Shown: positions 1 to 15,590 of the stretch, in pieces
How positions within the stretch are numbered: the first letter of the stretch is position 1
Layout of the letters: the number at the start of each line of letters is the position of its first letter
DNA from: Hyperoodon ampullatus
Taxonomy: Eukaryota; Chordata; Mammalia; Artiodactyla; Ziphiidae
Assembly (NCBI GenBank): GCA_949752795.1
Contig: OX457057.1
Location: forward strand, 105,489,513 to 105,553,512
Direction of reading: 5' to 3'
DNA: 64,000 bases
Program-made: the position numbers and the translations under genes
Notes under the pieces: model-generated
What the model saw: the letters and a program-made list of their open reading frames with translations, nothing else
The model's database searches: none
Told to the model about the DNA's origin: nothing

Positions 1-1323
<1,323 letters not shown>

Positions 1324-1830
1324 ATGTCCAATCTGGCGGCTTGGGTCCCTCATCAGGTTGTTTGTGAGGAAGTAAATGTGATTCCTGAAGTTGAGGATTC
1401 ACCTCAATTAAAATGGGACGGTGATCTTTTCAATCAGATGCTCCTGTAGCTTTGCTCCATCTGACTTCCAATCCTGAATTTAGAATCACAAACATTCTCA
1501 AACTTGCTACTGATCCTGAGAATAACTCCGCACTTGAAATAAACACGTATCCCATTTTTATGGGGGAAAAAACTCGACATAATCCTGAAGCTTTATTCAA
1601 AATAGTATAGAGGAGATTTTGTGATTGGGAGTTGTCTTGGCATAGATACATGGTATATTGACCCAGTGGGAAGGACTGATCTCCCACAAGAAGCAGTGAC
1701 CACAGCTGTGTTGATAAAGCAAGGTGCTCCAATGAGCTGGTACTCAGGAGATCTGAGATCTACCCTTGCTGTAGCCTACAAGACCTTAAAACAAGTTACT
1801 CAGTTTGTTCCTTTATATAATAGTCTCTAA
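1324..1830 (+). pseudogene. Possible decayed retrocopy or gene-like segment, unidentified
   Basis: A single plus-strand frame starts with ATG at 1324 (MSNLAAWVPHQVVCEE...) and runs with a few in-frame stops between about 1446 and 1612. It then stays open (from an ATG at 1621, or slightly upstream) through GSCLGIDTWYIDP, TDLPQEAVTTAVLIK and LAVAYKTLKQ to a TAA at 1828. The residue composition looks protein-like over 500 bp in one frame, which is unusual for intron DNA. I do not recognise the parent protein. No clear poly-A tail or target duplication was seen, so pseudogene status is inference. Confidence 0.3.
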
Positions 1831-2724
<894 letters not shown>

Positions 2725-3326
2725 CTATTCTGCATTCCCAAGATAATAAAAAGACTCTGACCTCACACATCCCCAGACTAGACCATGCAGCAAAGCATGC
2801 AAGAAGCTTACCCTGCCCTCCAGCCAGCCTACAGCCACTGCACAAGGCAAGGCCTTGAAGCCAACCAAGCCAAAGCCAGCTTTACCCCAGCATGCCCACA
2901 GTAGTAGGCCCTACCATAACAGAAAGGCACCTGCAGCCCACATAAGGGCACCCCTTGACTACACAGCTCTGGTGACCAGAGGGGAGCATGCTGCTGGGCC
3001 CATGGGACATCTCCTACATGAGGCTACTTCTCCAAGATTGGGCAATGTAACCATCATTAGAAATAAACACAGAGAATTGGGAAAAATGAGGAGACAGAAG
3101 AATATGTTCCAAACAAAGGAACAACACATAACCTCAGAAAAAGAACTAAACAAAGTGGAGGTAAGCAATCCAGCCAATAAAGAGTCAAGATAATGATCAT
3201 AAAGATGCTCACTAAACTCAGGAGAAAAATGAATGAATATGGTGAAAATTTCAACAAAAAGTTAGAAAAATGAAAAACCAAACAGAGCTGAAGAATACAA
3301 TAACTGAAATAAAAACTGCACTAGAG

Positions 3327-3609
3327 GGGCTTCCCTGGTTGCGCAGTGGTTGAGAGTCTGCCTGCTAATGCAGGGGACACGGGTTCGAGCCCTGGTCTGG
3401 GAGGATCCCACATGCCGCAGAGCGGCTAGGCCCGTGAGCCACAACTGCTGAGCCTGCGCGTCTGGAGCCTGTGCTCTGCAACAAGAGAGGCCGCGATAGT
3501 GAGAGGCCTGCGCACCGCAATGAAGAGTGGCCCCCGCTTGCCGCAACTAGAGAGAGCCCTCGCGCAGAAACGAAGACCCAACACAGCAAAAATAAATAAT
3601 TAATTTAAA
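3327..3609 (+). mobile_element. CHR-type tRNA-derived SINE (longer, older variant)
   Basis: Begins GGGCTTCCCTGGTTGC, contains the tRNA box B GGGTTCGAGCCC, and continues past the usual short 3' end into CCGCAACTAGAGAGAGCC and an AATAAATAATTAA tail. Flanked by a duplication with the core AAAAACTGCACTAGA at about 3311 and 3610, inside L1 ORF1. Confidence 0.85.
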
Positions 3610-6600
3610 AAAAACTGCACTAGAAGGAATCAACAGTAGATTAGATGATACAGAGGAATTGATCAGCAATGGATCAGCGGAATGGATCAGACAGTAGTAA
3701 AAAATCACCTAAGTTGAACAGAAAAAAGAAAAAACAATTTAAAAAATGAAGACAGTTTAAGAGACCTCTGGGACAATATCAAGCATACTAACATTTACAA
3801 ATAGGGGACCCAGATGGAGAGAGAAAGGGGCAGAGAACTTACTTAAAGAAATAATAGCTGGAAACTTCCCTAACCTGGGAAAGAAAACAGACATTCAGGT
3901 CCAGGAAGCACAGAGAGTCCCAAACAGGATTAACTCAAAAAGGTCCATACCATGACACATTAAATGAAATTAAAATGGCAATTAAAATGGAAAAAATAAA
4001 AGATAAAGAGAGAATCTTAAAGAAGCAAGAGAAGAGCAACTAGTTATGTACAAGGGAATACCATAAAACCGTCAGCTGACTTTTCAGCAGAAATTGTGCA
4101 GACTAGAAGGGAGTGGTGTGATATATTCAAAGTGATGAAAGGGAAAAACATACAACCAAGAATATTCTACCTGTTAAGGTTACCATTCATGTTTGAAAGA
4201 GAGATAAACAGTTTTACAGACAAGCAAAAGCTCAGAGAGTTCAGTGCCACTAAACTGGCTTGACAAGAAATGCTAAAGGGACTTCTCTCTAAGCAGAAAA
4301 GAAAAGGCCACAATAAACATACAAAAATTATGCAAGGAAGAATTTCATTGGTAAAGGCAAACATACAGTAAAGGTAGTAGATCAACCACTTATAAAGCCA
4401 GCAGGACAGAAGGTCAATGGACAAATGCATAAAATTATATATATATCCACAATGAAGTTAAGTGATACTCAAAACAAAAAGATGTAAAATATGACATCAA
4501 AAACATTAAATGTGTGTGGGGGGAAGATGAAGAGTTGTTAGAATTTATTCAAACTTAGGAGATTATCAACTTAAAATAATCACATATATGATTATATGTT
4601 GTTATATATGAACCTCATGATAGCCACAAACCAAAAACCTGTAATAGATACACACACACAAAAGAGAAAGGAATGCAAACATAACACTAAAGATAGTAAT
4701 CAAATCACAAGGGAAGAGTCTAAAAGAAGAAGGAACAAAAAAGGACTACAAAAGCAACATGAAAACAACAAAAGTTCTATAAGTACATACCTATCAATAA
4801 TTACTTTAATGTAAATGGTCTAAATGATCCAATCAAAAGACAGAGAGTGGCTTAATGGATAAAAATCAAGACCCATATATATGATGCTTACAAGAGACTC
4901 ACTTCATATCTAAAGACACACACAGAAAGTGTAACTGAAAACAAAAAGAAAGCCCAGGTAGCAATACTTATATCAGAAAAAGTAGATATTAAAACAAAGA
5001 CTGTAACAAGAGACACAGAAGGACATTATATAATGATGAAGGGATCAATCCAACAAGAAGATATAACAATTGTAAATACATATGAACACAACATAGAAGC
5101 ACCTAAATACATAAACAAATATTAACAGACATAAAGGGAGAAATTCACAGTTACAAAATAATATATAATAATAGTAGGCAACTTTAATACCCCACTTACA
5201 TCAACGGACAGATCATCCAGACAGAAAATAAATAAGGAAACACTGGCCTATATGCAAGTTATAGTGGATGGACTTAATAGATACATACAGAACATTTTAT
5301 CCCTGAACAGTAGAATACACATTCTTTTCAAGTGTACATGGAACATTCTCCAGGATAGATCACATAATAGGCCACAAAACAAGTCTTAATGAAATTGAGA
5401 AGACTGAAATCATATCAAGCATCTTTTCCAACCACAACACTACGAGATTAGAAATCAACTACCATGAAAAAACTGCAGAAAACACAAACATGTAGAGGTT
5501 AAACAACATGCTACTAAACAACCAATGGATCACTGCAGAAATCAAACAGGAAAAAATACCTAAAGACAGATAACAACCACACAATGATCCAAACCTATGG
5601 GACACAGCAAAAGCCGTTCTAAGAGGGAAGTTTATAGCAATACAAGCTTAACTCAGGAAATAAGAAAAATCCCAAATAAACAACCTAACCTTACATCTAA
5701 AGGAACTAGAAAGAGAAGAATAAACAAAACCCAAAGTTAGGAGAAGGAAAGAAATAATAAAGATGAGAATGGAAATAAGTGAAATATAGACCAAAAAACC
5801 AATACAAAGACCAATGAAACTAAGAGCTAGTTCTTTGAAAAGATAAACAAAACAAGCCTTTAGCCAGACTCATCAAGAAAAGAGAGAGCACCCAAACAAA
5901 TAAAATCAGAAATGAAAGAAAAGTTACAACCAACACCACAGAAATAAAAAGGACCATGAGAGATTACTACAAACAATTATATGCCAATAAAATGGACAAC
6001 CTAGAAGAAATGGATAAATTTCTAGAAACATAATCTCCTAAGACTGAATTAAGAAGAAATAAAAAATATGAACAGATTGATTACCAGTAATGAAACTTAA
6101 TCAGTAATTTAAAAAATCCCAACAGAAGTCCAGGAACAGATGGCTTCACAGGTGAATTCTACCATGCATTTAAAGAAGAGGTAGCACCTATCATTCTCAA
6201 ACTATTCCAAAAAATTAAAGAGAAAGGAATGCTTCTGAACTCATTCTATGAGGCTGGCATAAATCTGATGCCAAAACCAGAAAAAGATACCACAAAAAGA
6301 AAATTATATATCAATATCACTGATAAACATAGATACAAAAATCTTCAATAAAGTATTGGGAAACCATATTCAGAAATACATTAAAACACTCAAACATCAT
6401 GATCAAGTGGTATATCAAATTATATGATCATCTCAAAAGATGCAAAAAAGCTTTTGGCAAAATTCAACATCTACGTTTATGATAAAAACTCTTAACAGAG
6501 TGAGTATAGAGGGAACATGCCTCAACATAATAAAGGCCATATATAACAAGCACACAGTTAACATCATACTCAATGATAAAAAGCTGAAAGCATTTCCTCT

Positions 6601-8429
6601 AAGATCAGGAACAAGAAAAGGATGCCCACTCTTGCCACTTTGATTCAACATAGTACTGGAAGTTTTAGCCACGGCAATCAGACAAGAAAACAAAATAAAA
6701 GGACTCCAAATTGGAATGGAAGCAGTTAAACTGTCACTATTTGCAGAAGAAATGATACTATATATAAAGAATCCTAAAGATGTTACCAAAAAACTATTAG
6801 AACTTGGTAATAATCCATATCTTAATAATAATTTGAGTTACATGACTATATGCATTTATCAAAACTCAACAAATACATGCTTAAAATTTGTTCATTTTAT
6901 TGTATGTATGTATATTATAGATCAAAGGAAAAATATAAACAAATATTGAACTCTACTTAGTGATATGTATGTTAGAATATTTAGGGATAAATGTAGTAAT
7001 CTCTGCAATTTACTTTGAAGTGCACCCAAAACAAGATGGATTAATGGATAGATATAAGGATAGATATGTGATAAAGCAAGTATAATAAAATGTTACTGGT
7101 AGAATCCAGAAAAAAATCACACTATTAGGACTGATAACTTAATTCAGTGAACTTGAATGTTATAAAATTAATATACAGATATCTGTATCTGTTGCATTTT
7201 TATACACTAATAATGAACTATCAGAAAGAGAAATTAAATAAACAATCCCATTTACAATTGTGACAAAAAGAATAAAATACCTAGGAATAAATGTAAACAA
7301 AGAGGTAAAAGACTTGTAGTCTGAAAACTTTGACACTGATGAAAGAAATTGAAGATGACACAAATAAATGGAAAGATATACTGTACTCATGGATTGAAAG
7401 AATATTGTTAAAATGACCATACTATCCAATACAATCTATAGATTTGATGCAATCCCAATCAAAATACCAAAGGCAATTTTCACAGAACCAGATCAAATAT
7501 AACTAGATGATTTAATTCTAAAATTTGTATGAAACACAAAAGCAATTTTGAGAAAGAACAGAGATGGAGGTATCATGCTCTCTGAATTCAAACTATACTA
7601 CAGAGCTATGGTAATCAAAACAGTATGGTACTGGCATAAAAAGAGACACATAGATCAATGGAACAGAATAGAGAGCTCAGAAATGAACCCATGCTTTTAT
7701 GGTTAGTCAATCTATGACAAAGGAGGCAAGAATTACAATGGGGAAAAGATAGCCTTTTCAATAAATGGTGTTGGGAAAACAGGAAAGCTCCACACAAAAT
7801 AATCAAACTGGACTACTTTCTCACACCATATACAAAAATACTCAAAATGTATTCAATACTTAAATGTAAGACCCGAAACCATAAAACTAGAATAAAACAT
7901 AAGCAGTACGCTCTTTGCCATCAATCTTAGTAACTTTTTTTGGATCTGTTTCCTCACACAAGGGAAACAAAAGCAAAAATAAACAAATGAGACTACATCA
8001 AGTTAAAAAACTTTTTGCACCATGAAGGAAACTATCAACAAAATGAAAACGCAGACTACTGAATGGGAAAAGATATTTGCAAACAATATATCTGATAAGG
8101 GGTTAATAACCAAAATATACAAAAAAACTCAAACAGCTTAACATCAAAAAACCAAACAACCCAATTAAAAAATGGTCAGAGGACCTGAGTAAGATTTTTA
8201 TCAAAGACATAAAGATGGCCAACAGACAACATGAACAGATGCTTAGCATAAAAACATACAAAAAACTCAAACAACTCAACATCAAAAAGCCAAACAACCC
8301 AATTAAAACCTGGCCAGAGGACCTCAATAGACTTTTTTCAAAGAAGACATACAGATGGCCAACAGACACGTGAAAAGATGCTCAGCAGTAACTAATCAGC
8401 AGGTAAATGCCAATCAAAACCACAGTGAG

Positions 8430-8646
8430 GGGCTTCCCTGGTGGTGCAGTGGTTGAGAGTCCGCCTGCTGATGCAGGTGACACGGGTTCGTGCCCCGGTC
8501 CAGGAGAATCCCACATGCCGCAGAGCGGCTGGGTCCATGAGCCATGGCCACTGAGCCTGCGCATCCGGAGCCTGTGCTCCACAATGGGAGAGACCACAAC
8601 AGTGAGAGGCCCGCATACCGCAAAAAACAAAAACAAAAACAAAAAA
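8430..8646 (+). mobile_element. CHR-type SINE
   Basis: Starts GGCTTCCCTGGTGGTGC, has box B GGGTTCGTGCCCC and an (AAAAAC)n tail. Target duplication CCACAGTGAG at 8420-8429 and 8648-8657, within the 3' part of L1 ORF2. Confidence 0.88.
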
Positions 8647-9002
8647 CCCACAGTGAGATACTGCCTCACGCCTGTCAGAATGGCTATCACTGAAAAGACA
8701 ACAAATAACAAGTGTTGGCGAGGATGTGGAGAAAAGGGAACCCTCATGCACTGTTGATGGGATTGTAAACTGCTGTAGCCATTATGGAAAACAGTATGAA
8801 AGGTCCTCAAAAAATTAACAGAAACTACCATATGATCCAGCAATTTCACTTCTGGGTATTTACCTGAAGAAAACAAATATACTAATTAGAAAGAATATAT
8901 CCACACCAATATTCATTGCAGAATTGTTTACAATAACCGAGGTATGGAAGCAACATGTATGTCTAAATGTCCATTGATAGATGAACGGATAAAGAGGATG
9001 TG

Positions 9003-9008
<6 letters not shown>

Positions 9009-9038
<30 letters not shown>
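9009..9038. repeat. (GT)n microsatellite
   Basis: About 15 uninterrupted GT units inside the 3' UTR of the old L1. Confidence 0.95.
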
Positions 9039-9046
<8 letters not shown>

Positions 9047-9554
9047 ACAGACTATTACTCAGCCATAAAAAAAGAAATCTTGTCATTTGCAACAACATGG
9101 ATGGATCTAGAGGGAATTATACTAAGTGAAATAATTTTATAAAAAGGCAATACTGTGTGATCTCACTTATATGTGGAGTCTACAAAACAAAACAATCAAA
9201 ACAAAATGAAAACAGACTCATAGATACGAGGACAAATGGGTGGTTGCCAGAAGGGAGGGGATTAGGGGGGACGAAATAGGTGAAGGGGATTAAGGGGTAC
9301 AAACATCCAGTTATAGAATAAATAAGGCACAGGGATGTAATATAAGGAATATGGTCAGTAATATGGTACTAACTTTGTATGGGACAGAAGGTTACTAGAC
9401 TTATGGCGGTGATCATTTCATAATGTATGCAAATATCAAATCTCTATGTAGTACACCTGAAACTAACATAATATTGTATGTCAACTATGTTTCAATTTTA
9501 AGAAAAGGCTCTGTCACCAGAAAAAAATAACTGCTTGGTTGGGAGAGGAAATGA

Positions 9555-9735
9555 ACATTTATGGTCTATGTAATCATTACCACAGCACTATAAGGAAGTA
9601 TTTTAGGCTCTGTTTTAAGGATAAAGAAGCTCAAGTTCAGAGAACTGAAAGACAGATAACTTGCTCAAGTGTTGCGTGGCAAAGTTTCAAACTCAAGTTT
9701 GCCTGATTCTAAAGTTTGTACTCTTTCTTCTGTGC
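9555..9735 (-). mobile_element. MIR SINE fragment
   Basis: Reverse-complement MIR pattern: an oxidised form of the ATTTTACAGATGAGGAAACTGAG core followed by an ACTTGCTCAAG segment and a TCAAACTC box. Diverged. Confidence 0.6.
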
Positions 9736-9737
9736 CA

Positions 9738-10078
9738 GTGATGATCAAACTTTAGCTCCCATCAGAATCACCTGGAGGACTGGTTGAGACACCAACTGCT
9801 GACTCCACTACCAGAGTTTCTCCATTAGTAAGTCTGGGATGGGGTGGAGTAGAGAGTAGGTAGGTGGGGAGGGGAAGTGTCTACAAAGATAAAGAAAACC
9901 TGCTCTGGAGAGGAGCACAGTCTACTGAGGACTCCTTAAGACACAAACCCCTGACTCCAACCCCAGAGTTTCTCCATCAGTACATCTGGGATGGGGCTCA
10001 TGAATTTGCATTTATAACAAGTTCTCAGGTGTTGCCAATGCTGCCAGTCAGGTAATCTTGCTTTGAGAACTATTGCCC
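9738..10078 (+). mobile_element. MER5-like hAT fragments with an internal duplication
   Basis: Starts CAGTGATGATCAAACTTTAG and contains CAGAATCACCTGGAGGAC and the CCAGAGTTTCTCCAT block, typical of MER5-type nonautonomous hAT elements. The block around GAGTTTCTCCAT...GTCTGGGATGGG occurs twice, at about 9786-9846 and 9940-9998. Confidence 0.65.
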
Positions 10079-10089
10079 TATGCTGTTAT

Positions 10090-10225
10090 TTCCTGACCTC
10101 ATCTGGTAGCCTGTTAAAACTGCAGAATCTCGGGCCCCACACCAGAGCCAATAAGTCAGAATCTATATTTTAACAAAGTCCCCAAATAACTCACATGCAC
10201 ATTAAAGTTTGAGAAGTACTTCTAT
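10090..10225 (-). mobile_element. MER5-like hAT fragment
   Basis: Contains GTTAAAACTGCAGAATC, a GGGCCCCACACCAGAGCC block and ends in AAAGTTTGAGAAGTACTT, a terminal-repeat-like end of MER5-type elements. Orientation is uncertain. Confidence 0.55.
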
Positions 10226-10783
10226 CACATGTCACTTATATACATTGCAATACCTTCTCTGATGGTAATGAACAGTGTGCCATGAAATTTCTAAAGGATA
10301 ACTACCAAAGCTTGATTGGTGGGCTTGAGGAAACCTTTACAACAGAACTGAGATGAAATCTTAATCTTAGAGGCTCTGAGGAAGGAGCTTGGTGCTTTTA
10401 AAGAACTAAGAGAAGTCCACAATGGGTGAAGTGTAGTGAGTTTGAGACAAGGTGAGGGTAGAGAAGCAAATGGAGCCATGCCTTGGAGTCATGCTAGGTC
10501 ATCTGGATTTTATCCTAAAAGTCATGAGAAGAGTGCCCAATGATCCCCTCAGCCAACAGTGTGCTGGTAAACTGGCTCTCAGAAAAGAGCCTTTATTAGT
10601 AGCATTTGCCAATTTCTATGGCATAAGAACTCCCAGCATGGCTGAATGCAAGCTAGTGATGGTTTAACAGCTAGCTCATAAAGTTTCTCTCATGAGTGTA
10701 TATAAGCTGGCTCCAGCAAAGCACTGCCCTGGTTTATCTCTGTGTGACCTGAAGGGATTCATGTTGAGATGGTTCTTATATTA

Positions 10784-12045
<1,262 letters not shown>

Positions 12046-12049
12046 CAAA

Positions 12050-12257
12050 CAGGGCAGCAGTTCCTAATTTTTTGGCACCAGGGACCAGTTTTGTGAAAGA
12101 CAATTTTTCCATGGACAGCGGTGGCGGGGGTGGGGGGATGGTCAGGCAGTAATGTGAGCGAGGGGGAGCGGCAGATGAAGCTTCACTCGCTTGCCCGCCA
12201 CTCACCTCCTGATGTGCGGCCCGGTTCCTAACAGAGGGTTGGGGACCCCTGAAACAG
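12050..12257 (+). mobile_element. Nonautonomous hAT-like DNA transposon
   Basis: Left part has TTTTTTGGCACCAGGGACCAG and GAAAGACAATTTTTCCATGG; right part has GTGCGGCCCGGTTCCTAAC and ends GGTTGGGGACCCCTG, the reverse complement of the left terminal repeat in this family. An internal deletion relative to the usual element is likely. Family name not asserted. Confidence 0.7.
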
Positions 12258-12739
12258 GGACAAGTAAGGATGTGACAACACAGAGGTGGGGAGGATGCCC
12301 AGAGAGACAGACAATCAGATGCAAACGCTGCCCTGAAAAGCTTGAGTGCCTGCATCCAGTCATCCTTGGGCTAGCACCATAGCCACTTTTCTGTGGTTTG
12401 CTTTTGAGCATCAATAACCACCACCCCACCCACTGGCTTTTTTGTTGTTGTTCAATGGGTTTGAGTTTCAGTTCTCAAATTGAAGAATCCTGACTAATAT
12501 AACAGTAGTATCTTTTTTCTACAGATGAGGAAACTGAAGTTAAAAAAACTTGTCCTGGAAACTGAAAAGTGGCAAGGTGGGACATATACCCAGGTGTGTC
12601 AGATTCCACAAGGATCACACTCCTGATAGTGTAAGATAATAGAAAATGTATATTCATCTCTGCCCCTGGTTCCTGGCATGGCACTCCTAAATCCCTTGTG
12701 ATTTCCTAAGTGATAAGAGGGTTAGGAGTATCTTTAAAT

Positions 12740-13490
12740 ATTTGGTCTTTGACCCTGATTCCTGACACAGAGCTCCTAAATCCCTTGGAAATTCCTGGGT
12801 GATAGGTGTGTCTTTTGACCTGAATGAAGTGACTCTTGGTGGGCTCCTGGATAGCTTCAGGATGGGGGCTGGTCATCAGGAAAACCAAGCCATGATTAGA
12901 AGCTTGGAACTTTCAGTGCCCCCCCCCCCCATCTTCTGGGAAGGAGAGGGGACATGGAGATGGAGTTAATCATGCCTACATGATGAAGTCTCCACAAAAG
13001 TCCCTACAGCACAGAGTTCGGAGAGCTTCCGAGTTGGTAAGCTCATCCACAGGCTGGGAGGGTGGTGCACCACAACACCACAGGGACAGAAGCTACCATG
13101 CTAAACCCTTCCAGACCTTGCTCTGTGTACCTCTTCCTCTGGCTATTCATCTCTGCCATTTATCATGTCACCTATTATATAATAATATATGAGTTCTGTG
13201 AACTGTTCTAGTAAATTATGGAACCATAATAGGAGGTCATCGGAACCACAATTTATAGCTGATTGGTCAGAAGCACAAGTGACAACCTGTACCTGTGGCT
13301 GGCATCTGAAGTGGGTGGTGGGCAGCCTTGTGAGACTGAGCCCTTAACCTGTAGTGTCTGTGCTAACTCTGGTTAGTGTCAGAATTGAATTGTAGGACAC
13401 TCAGCTGGTGTTGCAGAATTGCTTGGTGTGAGAAAAAAACATGCATATTTGGTCACAGAAGTGTTCCATATGAGTAGTGAGTTTTTCCTA
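12740..13490 (+). mobile_element. Solo LTR of the ERVL/MLT2 type (old)
   Basis: Contains GACCCTGATTCCTGACACAG, GTTCGGAGAGCTTCCG, TTTATAGCTGATTGGTCAG, GGCATCTGAAGTGGG and AATTGAATTGTAGGACAC in order, the layout of MLT2-type LTRs, ending near the GTGTTCCATATGAGTAG region. No internal viral coding region is present. A (C)n run at about 12919-12931 interrupts it. Confidence 0.65.
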
Positions 13491-13496
13491 GACAAC

Positions 13497-13640
13497 TACC
13501 CAGTGTGTCCCAAATTCACCTGTGCTTCATAATCCCCTGGGCTGACTCTGGTAAAATAGAGATTCCCTACCCATGCACCAGATAAGCTGTATTTCAGACG
13601 AGAACAGAATCAGAATCTCTGGGGATGGAGCTCAGTGATC
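13497..13640 (-). mobile_element. MER5-like hAT fragment
   Basis: Contains TCCCAAATTCACCTGTGC, AGAATCAGAATCTCTGGGGATGG-type core and an ATCAGTGTTCTAA end, as in MER5-family elements. Orientation uncertain. Confidence 0.45.
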
Positions 13641-13829
13641 AGTGTTCTAATGTATTTATTCTCTTTGGTCACTACTACTGCCTACATAGGCAACCATTCT
13701 AATGGCTTGATGTGTCTTTTTGTTTGTATTCTTAGCATATGCATATCACTGTCTTATATGAATGCATTTTACCAGTCTAATGGGTATCAAATAATCTCTC
13801 ATACTATTATTATTAATAGTAAATACTGA

Positions 13830-14130
13830 TATGGAGTTTCTCATGTGCCAGGCACTGCTGTAAGCATTTTACATATACTAACTAATTTAATCCTCACAAC
13901 CCTATAATGTATATACCATTATACCCCCTTTACAGAAGAGGAAACAGGAATATATAGAGGGGTTAAAGAGCATGCCCACTGTAACATAGTTATTATATGA
14001 GGAGTCAGGTAGAGCCTTACATAAGTTATTATATAAGTCATATTATATATATGTCATTATATAATTATATATTATATAATTCATAAGCTATTATATAAGG
14101 AGTCAGGTAGAGCCTTAGCTGTGCTGTATA
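13830..14130 (-). mobile_element. MIR SINE fragment with duplicated AT-rich part
   Basis: GTGCCAGGCACTGCTGTAAG followed by ACTAATTTAATCCTCACAAC and TTTACAGAAGAGGAAACAG are the reverse complement of MIR. The segment AGGAGTCAGGTAGAGCCTTA occurs twice (about 14000 and 14099), separated by a TATA-rich stretch. Confidence 0.7.
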
Positions 14131-14284
14131 CCATATTGCTTCCCATAATAGACGGATTATTATCCACTGAAGCCTACCAAGGGCTTCCCTAGGGATGGGG
14201 GGTGGAGGAGGGAGTACTTGAGGGGCTTGGAACAGCAGCTGGTCACCAGTTGATACAGAAGTATTTTAATACTTAACAACTGGG

Positions 14285-14619
14285 GGACTTCCCTGGTGGT
14301 CCAGTGGTAAAGAATCCGCCTTACAATGCAGGGGAAGTGGGTTCAATACCTGGTCAGGGAACTAACATCCCGCATGCCATGGGGCAACTAAGCCTGCCCG
14401 CCTCAACTACTGAGCTCGCGAGCCTCAACTAGAGAGCCCATGCTCTCTGGAACCTGCGTGCCACAACTACAGAGCCCACGTGCCCTGGAGTCTCCACACC
14501 ACAACCAGAGAGAGGAAACCCACACGCCACAACTAGAGAGAAGCCCGGGCACCACAACGAAGAGCTCATGTGCTACAAGGAAAGATCGTGTGTGCTGCAA
14601 CTAAGACCCAATGCAGCCA

Positions 14620-14654
<35 letters not shown>

Positions 14655-14660
14655 ACTTTA
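14285..14660 (+). mobile_element. CHR-type SINE (longer variant) with (AAAT)n tail
   Basis: Starts GGACTTCCCTGGTGGTCC, has box B GGGTTCAATACC, a repeated CACAACTAGAGAG-type 3' body, and a tail of nine or more AAAT units (14622-14657). Target duplication AACAACTGGG on both sides. Confidence 0.87.
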
Positions 14661-15590
14661 AACAACTGGGATGGTCCAACTAGTGGAATCATCTGAAATT
14701 ACGGCTGAATCCGACACAACTGAAGAACAAGTAATGGTTCCCTGTTTCTATGCTGAGGTCGACTGTGGTATTTATGCACAATAATGTTTTGGTTTTGGTT
14801 TTTTGCCTCCTCTCAGAGCATAGCTTTATTTACTTCATCTCTGAGCACGGCTTCCCTGTAGATGGAGCGTATTTCTCTGCCCTGTTGACTCTGAGCTCAG
14901 CCTTAGGACTTGCTCTGACCCATAAATGTACGTGGAAGCGGCTGCGCCAGTTCTGAGCAAAGGCTGAGAGCGGCAGCCCGCAATCCATCTCTCTTGATCC
15001 TCCTGATTCACCTCTCCTGAGCTCTGACCCTGTGTCCTGAGGACAGCCAGCCACAGAGGGTGGGGCTCCTTCAGCACGGGAGCGGAATACACCTGAGCTC
15101 TGCCTGCGGCCGCGGTTGTGCTTAAAAAAAAGCTTAACAACTGCCTCCGGCGGAGAAAACCCGACCTGGTTGGTACACTTTGCAAGTGTGTGGCATTTGC
15201 TGATTTCTCACGGTGGCTGACTCACACTCTCAACGTGGTGTCATTGAATGTGGGGCTGGGAAGAGACAGATATCAGGGGCCTGGTGCCGATTCCAGCACG
15301 TGCTGCCTGCAGACTGCACAGTCAGTTCACAGCCCCCAAAACTGGTTGCTTAGCCACTGTAGGATTTATGCAGTGTTATCATAGTGAATGCTGACAAGTT
15401 CAGTTTTATTTCACCAAATCCAAACCTCCTCTGACTCTCTTTTATTTCCCAAACATTTCTTATACTATTACCAAATAAGAATACTCTGATCTACTTACAA
15501 TGGCTTCCAGTTCATTTCTACTCAGGCTTTTGAACACATTCTTTTTTTTTTTTTTGTATAAAATACTCTTTTCTCTTCCCTACATCTGGA
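14661..15590. other. Unrecognised stretch with a GC-rich core
   Basis: From about 14830 to 15380 the sequence is GC-richer than its surroundings and CpG-containing (GCGGCTGCGCCAG, CTGCGGCCGCGG). It could be an LTR or a retrocopy UTR, but I find no diagnostic motif, poly-A or target duplication. A poly-T run lies at 15541-15555. Confidence 0.4.

Larger units (their letters stand above)
2765..9508 (+). mobile_element. Old L1 LINE, plus strand, heavily decayed, carrying two SINEs
   Basis: The order is that of an L1: a 5' region with Pro/His-rich coding-like sequence (2820-3190), ORF1-like sequence with the conserved end (ILYLLRLPFMFER-type region at 4150-4290, followed by TDKQKLREFSAT), ORF2 endonuclease (4930-5500), reverse transcriptase (6100-6800), the Cys-rich 3' end (8640-8880), and a 3' UTR ending near 9508 before an A-rich stretch. 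There are many stops and frameshifts throughout, so it cannot be active. CHR-type SINEs interrupt ORF1 (3327-3609) and the end of ORF2 (8430-8646). Confidence 0.85.

Noticed and set aside
3327..3609. tRNA-like box B motifs as functional tRNA genes (also at every other SINE)
   Set aside because: They lie in SINEs with A-rich tails and target duplications; no complete tRNA cloverleaf was seen.
8382..8876. Open frames of 116-164 codons on both strands
   Set aside because: They run across a CHR-type SINE and L1 sequence; the same peptide-like phrases recur at every SINE copy.
9009..9038. Direct repeats and microsatellites considered as a CRISPR array
   Set aside because: No regularly spaced repeats with unique spacers; this is mammalian DNA.
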